Below, in pieces: positions 60,317 to 64,000 of a DNA stretch of 64,000 nucleotides. A program made the position numbers and the translations under genes. The notes below the pieces were generated by a model. It ran no database searches, was not told the origin of the DNA, and saw only the letters and a list, made by a program, of their open reading frames with translations. The DNA is from Candidatus Aquicultor sp. (GTDB lineage Bacteria > Actinomycetota > Aquicultoria > Aquicultorales > Aquicultoraceae), in assembly GCA_036504445.1 (NCBI GenBank), contig DASXVE010000024.1:124001-188000 (forward strand), written 5' to 3'. How positions within the stretch are numbered: the first letter of the stretch is position 1; each line of letters opens with the position of its first letter.

Positions 60317-62382
60317 GCGATAGAAACACTGAAACCACACAACAACCTTTAGGGCCTCGCGGCAAAGGCGGTCCGGGTAGTGCCGGGGCTGGGCCTGGCA
60401 GAGGACCATTTGGCGGAGGCTTCGGCGGCGGCCATATGATGGCGGGCGGGAAAGCCAAAGACTTCAAGGGCACTATGGGTAGCCTCATACAATATATGCG
60501 GCCATTTTGGGCTTCAATAATTCTTGTGCTCGTTTTTGCGATAGCAAGTACCGGCTTTGCAATTGTGAGCCCCCGAATACTTGGAGATATGACCAACCAG
60601 GTCGTCAAAGACTACACCAACATCGTCATCTACGATCAGGTTACCTCGAAGCTACCGAAGGGTGTGTCGATTCCCCCCGGCACAACCGGCGCGGATATCA
60701 TAAAACAAGCACCACCGGCCGTGCTTAAGAAGATACCGGCCGACAAACTCAATAAAATTAAAACGCTCGATTTTTCCAAGCGTCCGAGTATCAATTTTAA
60801 TAAAATTGCGGATTACGCCCTGCTTTTGATCGGCTTATTTGTGTTGAGCGCGCTCTTCGGCTACATCCAGGGTTGGATTATGTCGAGCGTGTCGCAGAAA
60901 ACATCGTATAATTTCCGGCAAGACATATCCGCAAAAATTAACCGCATGCCGCTTAAATACTTCGACACACAAAAACACGGCGACGTGCTGAGTCGCGTTA
61001 CGAACGATGTAGATACCGTGAACCAGACGCTCAATCAAAGCCTGACCCAGATCGTGACCTCGATCACCATGATTATCGGTATCGTGGGAATGATGTTCTC
61101 GATAAGCTGGCTTTTGACGCTGGTCACGTTCCTGATTCTTCCACTCAGCTTCGGCTTTATCGGCGCGGTTGTTAAGAGGTCGCAAAAGCACTTTAAGAAT
61201 CAACAAGTAACGCTTGGAAAAATCAACGGGCACGTCGAAGAAATGTACGCCGGGCATAAAATCGTTAAGGCCTTTAACGGCGAAAAACGCTCCGTCGAAG
61301 ATTTTCAGGCTATCAACAAAGAGCTTTACGGCAGCGCGTGGAAATCGCAGTTCCTCTCCGGTCTCATGTGGCCGATTATGAACTTTATCGGCAACCTGGG
61401 ATACGTCGGCGTTGCCGTGCTGGGCGGCTGGCTTGCAGTGCGAGGCACTATCAATATCGGTGATATCCAGGCGTTCATTCAATACGTGCGTCAATTCAAC
61501 CAACCGGTAGCACAGATGGCAAACGTTGCCAACGTGCTGCAATCAACCGCAGCTTCAGCCGAGCGCGTCTTTGAGTTCCTCGGCGAAGACGAAGAGATCC
61601 CGGAAACCGAAAGGCCTGTTGAGCTTGCAAAAGTTAACGGTGGCGTGGAATTCGACAACGTTGTATTTGGCTATGACCCGGAAAAAACCGTCATCAAAGG
61701 CTTCCGCGCAAATATAGAACCGGGTCAAAGAGTGGCGATTGTCGGCCCGACCGGCGCCGGTAAAACAACACTGGTTAACCTGCTGATGCGCTTCTACGAT
61801 GTCGATAAAGGCTCGATCAAGATTGACGGTGTCGACATCCGCGACATGAAGCGTGCTGATTTAAGAAGTATCTTTGGAATGGTCTTACAGGATACCTGGC
61901 TCTTTAACGGCACCATCAAGGAAAACATCGCATATGGCAACCTCAATGCGACCAATGATGAGATTATTGCCGCGGCTAAGGCTGCCCACGTCGACCATTT
62001 CGTACATTCGCTGCCGAGCGGCTATGATATGGTTCTCAACGAAGAGGCGGATAATATCTCGCAAGGTGAAAAGCAGCTTCTCACGATAGCTCGAGCCATG
62101 CTAGCAGGTCCACCGATTCTGATTCTCGATGAGGCCACAAGCTCGGTCGATACGCGAACCGAATTGCTCATACAAAAAGCGATGGACAGTCTTATGAAAG
62201 ACAGAACGAGCTTTGTTATCGCACACAGGCTGTCGACCATTAGAGATGCCGATTTAATACTCGTCATTGATGATGGCAATATCGTTGAACAGGGCAATCA
62301 CGATGAACTGCTCTTAGCAAACGGGTTTTATGCTTCACTGTACAACAGCCAGTTTGCAGTAGCCTCTGTAGCGATGGCGTAA
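60313..62382 (+). CDS. Heterodimeric ABC exporter, catalytic subunit
   Basis: A 689-residue half-transporter. A Gly/Pro-rich N-terminal extension of about 55 residues (GPRGKGGPGSAGAGPGRGPF) precedes six membrane segments. Between segments 1 and 2 there is an extracytoplasmic insert of about 75 residues (LPKGVSIPPGTTGADIIKQAPPAVLKKIPADKLNKIK), as in BmrD/LmrD-type subunits. ATPase motifs are canonical: GPTGAGKTT, NISQGEKQLLTIARAM, ILILDEATSSVDTRTE. With the preceding subunit it exports drugs or lipids under MarR control. Confidence 0.93.
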   Translation: MSDRNTETTQQPLGPRGKGGPGSAGAGPGRGPFGGGFGGGHMMAGGKAKDFKGTMGSLIQYMRPFWASIILVLVFAIASTGFAIVSPRILGDMTNQVVKDYTNIVIYDQVTSKLPKGVSIPPGTTGADIIKQAPPAVLKKIPADKLNKIKTLDFSKRPSINFNKIADYALLLIGLFVLSALFGYIQGWIMSSVSQKTSYNFRQDISAKINRMPLKYFDTQKHGDVLSRVTNDVDTVNQTLNQSLTQIVTSITMIIGIVGMMFSISWLLTLVTFLILPLSFGFIGAVVKRSQKHFKNQQVTLGKINGHVEEMYAGHKIVKAFNGEKRSVEDFQAINKELYGSAWKSQFLSGLMWPIMNFIGNLGYVGVAVLGGWLAVRGTINIGDIQAFIQYVRQFNQPVAQMANVANVLQSTAASAERVFEFLGEDEEIPETERPVELAKVNGGVEFDNVVFGYDPEKTVIKGFRANIEPGQRVAIVGPTGAGKTTLVNLLMRFYDVDKGSIKIDGVDIRDMKRADLRSIFGMVLQDTWLFNGTIKENIAYGNLNATNDEIIAAAKAAHVDHFVHSLPSGYDMVLNEEADNISQGEKQLLTIARAMLAGPPILILDEATSSVDTRTELLIQKAMDSLMKDRTSFVIAHRLSTIRDADLILVIDDGNIVEQGNHDELLLANGFYASLYNSQFAVASVAMA

Positions 62383-62575
62383 CTGCCGTTTCCTGGTTTG
62401 TCCTAAGACTCCTGATATCTAAAACAGGCCAGCGACCAGAAAGAAGGCCCGAATACGGTCATATACAGCAGGTACAGCACGTTGTATGCCCGCTCGATGA
62501 CGTAAATTCCATAAGCATAAGAAGCCGAGGATGCCGAAGATTGCAATTTGTTTCTAACGCAATGTCTCTTAATAA

Positions 62576-62607
62576 AAGAATAGCGGCTCTTTTAAGCCGC
62601 TATTCTT
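62576..62607. terminator. 13-bp hairpin between convergent genes
   Basis: AAGAATAGCGGCT, loop CTTTTA, AGCCGCTATTCTT. It lies between the ABC exporter gene and the convergent FtsX-type permease gene. The 180 bases before it may contain a membrane-protein scrap on the minus strand (VIERAYNVLYLLYMTVFG), too short to name. Confidence 0.75.
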
Positions 62608-62638
62608 GATCCACCCGTATTTGCTTTTATGTAAACGT

Positions 62639-64000
62639 TTATTCGTACTGCAGCGCCGAGACAATATTGAGCCGTGCCGCATGCCGGGCAGGCCCGAGAG
62701 CCGCCACGACACCAATCAAAAGCCCAACAGCTACAGTAAGCAAAATACCGGCGTACGGAAAGAAGTACGGCAACTGAAAACCGCTGACGTTCATCGCGCT
62801 AACCAGTATATAGCCCAACCACAAGCCTGAAAGAATTCCGAACGAAATGCCGACAATCGAGAGCAAAATGCTTTCGGCGACAACCAGCTTCCGCACCTGG
62901 CGACGGGTGGCGCCAATAGCGCGCAGCATCCCGATCTCACGCGTGCGCTCCAGCACGTTGATACCCAGTGTATTCAACAGCGCGATGAGCGATGGGACTG
63001 CAAACATCAACATTAAAACGTAGAAGGACATGAGTGAGCCGTCTATAGTCCTCTTCTGAGTGGCGCGAAACTCCTTGATGGAGAACAGGGTGAACGCCGG
63101 ATAATCTTTTACAGTACGCTGCAGGGAGGCCTTCACCTGCGCCGGGTTTGCCCCCGCTTTCCGGTTCGCCATGATGAGTAAATCGGTGATCTCGTTGAAA
63201 TCGCGCTTAAGGTTAGCCTGCGAAATATAGCCGGTGGCGATCTTGGCATTAAGGTAGTCCATTCCGATTCCAACTACCTTGTACGTTTCGGGCCCCTGCG
63301 GCGTTTGTAACGTTACATTCTGGCCCACCTTTACACCCTTCCGGCTCGCAAAAATACCGTTTGCAATCATCGTGCGCCCCGTCGCCAGTTCATGATAGGC
63401 AGAGGCGGGGTCGCCTGCCGAAAATTCGAGACCCGACGATTTCGGATACTCAACCGGGTCGACGCCGATGACCTGAAGTTCGGCCGAACCGGCCTTCGCG
63501 GTCGCTACACGTATCGTGGTTACCGCCTCGATGCCGGGTACGCTTTGAATTTTCTTTTTAAGGCTGGGTCCGGCCCCAACATTGCCGCTTCCGAGCACCA
63601 GCGCTTGCGGCATTAGAATATAATCCGAGCGCAAGCTCTTATCGATATATGTCGTAAATCCCGCCGATAGCGTTGCTATCATGCCGGCAAGCGCAACGAT
63701 AATCGCTAAACCTATCATCAGTGCCGAAGCCGTAATAGCGGCGCGTTTTGGATGTCGTGCCACATTGCCCTCGGCGATCTGCCCTTCCCGTGCAAAGGCG
63801 ATTGCAAACAGCCGCGCAAAGAGCGATGAAATAGGCTTTACCAGTGCCGGTCCTACAAGCACCAGACCGGCAAGAAACAACAAGGCGCCTAACGATGCCA
63901 GACCGAGGTTCCGTGAAACCAGGCCCACTACGGCGATACCTATTAATACGATACCGGCAATAACGCCCCTGCTAATTTGCTTGCGCTCGGTCTCCGCCGT
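62639..64000 (-). CDS. FtsX-domain ABC permease, C-terminal part (runs off the window)
   Basis: The frame is open to the window edge (TAETERKQISRGVIAGIVLIGIAVVGL upstream of any start), giving at least 453 residues. Two membrane pairs are followed by a long extracytoplasmic MacB-like core (VPGIEAVTTIRVATAKAGSAELQVIGVDP) and a last FtsX domain (TLGINVLERTREIGMLRAIGATRRQVRKLVVAESILLSIVGISFG, ending VVAALGPARHAARLNIVSALQYE). It is the second half of a large two-FtsX permease of the antimicrobial-peptide or lipoprotein export type. The cognate ATPase gene should lie beyond the window. Confidence 0.88.
   Translation of the reverse strand, partial: TAETERKQISRGVIAGIVLIGIAVVGLVSRNLGLASLGALLFLAGLVLVGPALVKPISSLFARLFAIAFAREGQIAEGNVARHPKRAAITASALMIGLAIIVALAGMIATLSAGFTTYIDKSLRSDYILMPQALVLGSGNVGAGPSLKKKIQSVPGIEAVTTIRVATAKAGSAELQVIGVDPVEYPKSSGLEFSAGDPASAYHELATGRTMIANGIFASRKGVKVGQNVTLQTPQGPETYKVVGIGMDYLNAKIATGYISQANLKRDFNEITDLLIMANRKAGANPAQVKASLQRTVKDYPAFTLFSIKEFRATQKRTIDGSLMSFYVLMLMFAVPSLIALLNTLGINVLERTREIGMLRAIGATRRQVRKLVVAESILLSIVGISFGILSGLWLGYILVSAMNVSGFQLPYFFPYAGILLTVAVGLLIGVVAALGPARHAARLNIVSALQYE

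Noticed and set aside
62391-62570. Possible membrane-protein remnant on the minus strand (VIERAYNVLYLLYMTVFG)
   Set aside because: Too short and hydrophobic by chance; no second motif to support a family.
1-64000. General reassignment of TGA to tryptophan or glycine
   Set aside because: Trp is encoded by TGG throughout, and several intact genes end with TGA in overlaps (for example the sigma factor at 48356 and the ABC subunit at 60316).
1-64000. CRISPR arrays, rRNA or tRNA genes
   Set aside because: I saw no regularly spaced repeats and no convincing tRNA T-arm plus acceptor pairing. In particular I did not find tRNA-Sec, so the Sec machinery must be sought elsewhere in the genome.

Overview
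The window looks like one chromosomal segment of an anaerobic, deep-branching Gram-positive-type bacterium, possibly of the Actinobacteriota. Pointers are a UPF0182 membrane protein, a PASTA-type Ser/Thr kinase, SHOCT-domain proteins, an HAD-GH65 fusion similar in layout to mycobacterial OtsB1, intermediate base composition and an H2-linked redox gene set. This placement is an inference; no rRNA, tRNA or ribosomal protein gene is present to test it.

Layout: 1-8.9 kb holds a NapH-like ferredoxin membrane protein, a LuxR-type sensor-regulator, an ABC-2 exporter and a UPF0182 protein. 8.9-14.9 kb holds phosphofructokinase, hydrolases, a broken MFS transporter and a ferritin-like protein. 15.05-18.42 kb is a complete 3.4-kb IS1-family transposon with 20-bp terminal inverted repeats, an 8-bp target duplication and five passenger genes including dinD. 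18.5-22.4 kb is a decay zone: a dead GNAT gene, then an intact livK followed by wrecked livH, livM, livG and livF. 22.5-26.6 kb is a hydrogenase operon (protease, small subunit, large subunit, cytochrome b). 26.9-36.7 kb carries a SHOCT protein, a universal stress protein, the HAD-GH65 enzyme, a diguanylate cyclase, a methyltransferase, a hydrolase and endonuclease IV. 36.7-43.1 kb has a TPR-thioredoxin, an erythromycin-esterase-like protein, a very alanine-rich protein, a bactofilin/YhbD pair and an ABC-2 drug exporter. 43.3-49.8 kb is a MacA-MacB efflux operon followed by an ECF sigma/anti-sigma/membrane bactofilin-like operon. 49.7-64 kb has a B12-radical-SAM enzyme, a NatAB-like exporter, a PASTA kinase, gene remnants, a damaged multiheme cytochrome, a MarR-controlled heterodimeric ABC exporter and the end of an FtsX-type permease.

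The most important reading is that two genes are split by an in-frame TGA exactly at a catalytic cysteine: the first cysteine of the C-terminal Ni-binding motif of the hydrogenase large subunit (DP-U-MAC-AVH), and the first cysteine of the thioredoxin motif of a TPR-thioredoxin (W-U-PSC). Both reading frames continue past the TGA with fully conserved sequence, and a bacterial-SECIS-like hairpin follows at suitable spacing. I interpret these as a [NiFeSe] hydrogenase and a Sec-containing thioredoxin-like protein, so the host should decode UGA as selenocysteine. A third in-frame TGA, in a multiheme cytochrome, is better explained as a C-to-T mutation in a decaying gene.

The second strong result is the IS1-family element with cargo. 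The third is a recurring mode of gene decay, with frameshifts plus clean internal deletions joining N- and C-terminal parts of genes (liv genes, MFS, AI-2E transporter, GNAT and others).
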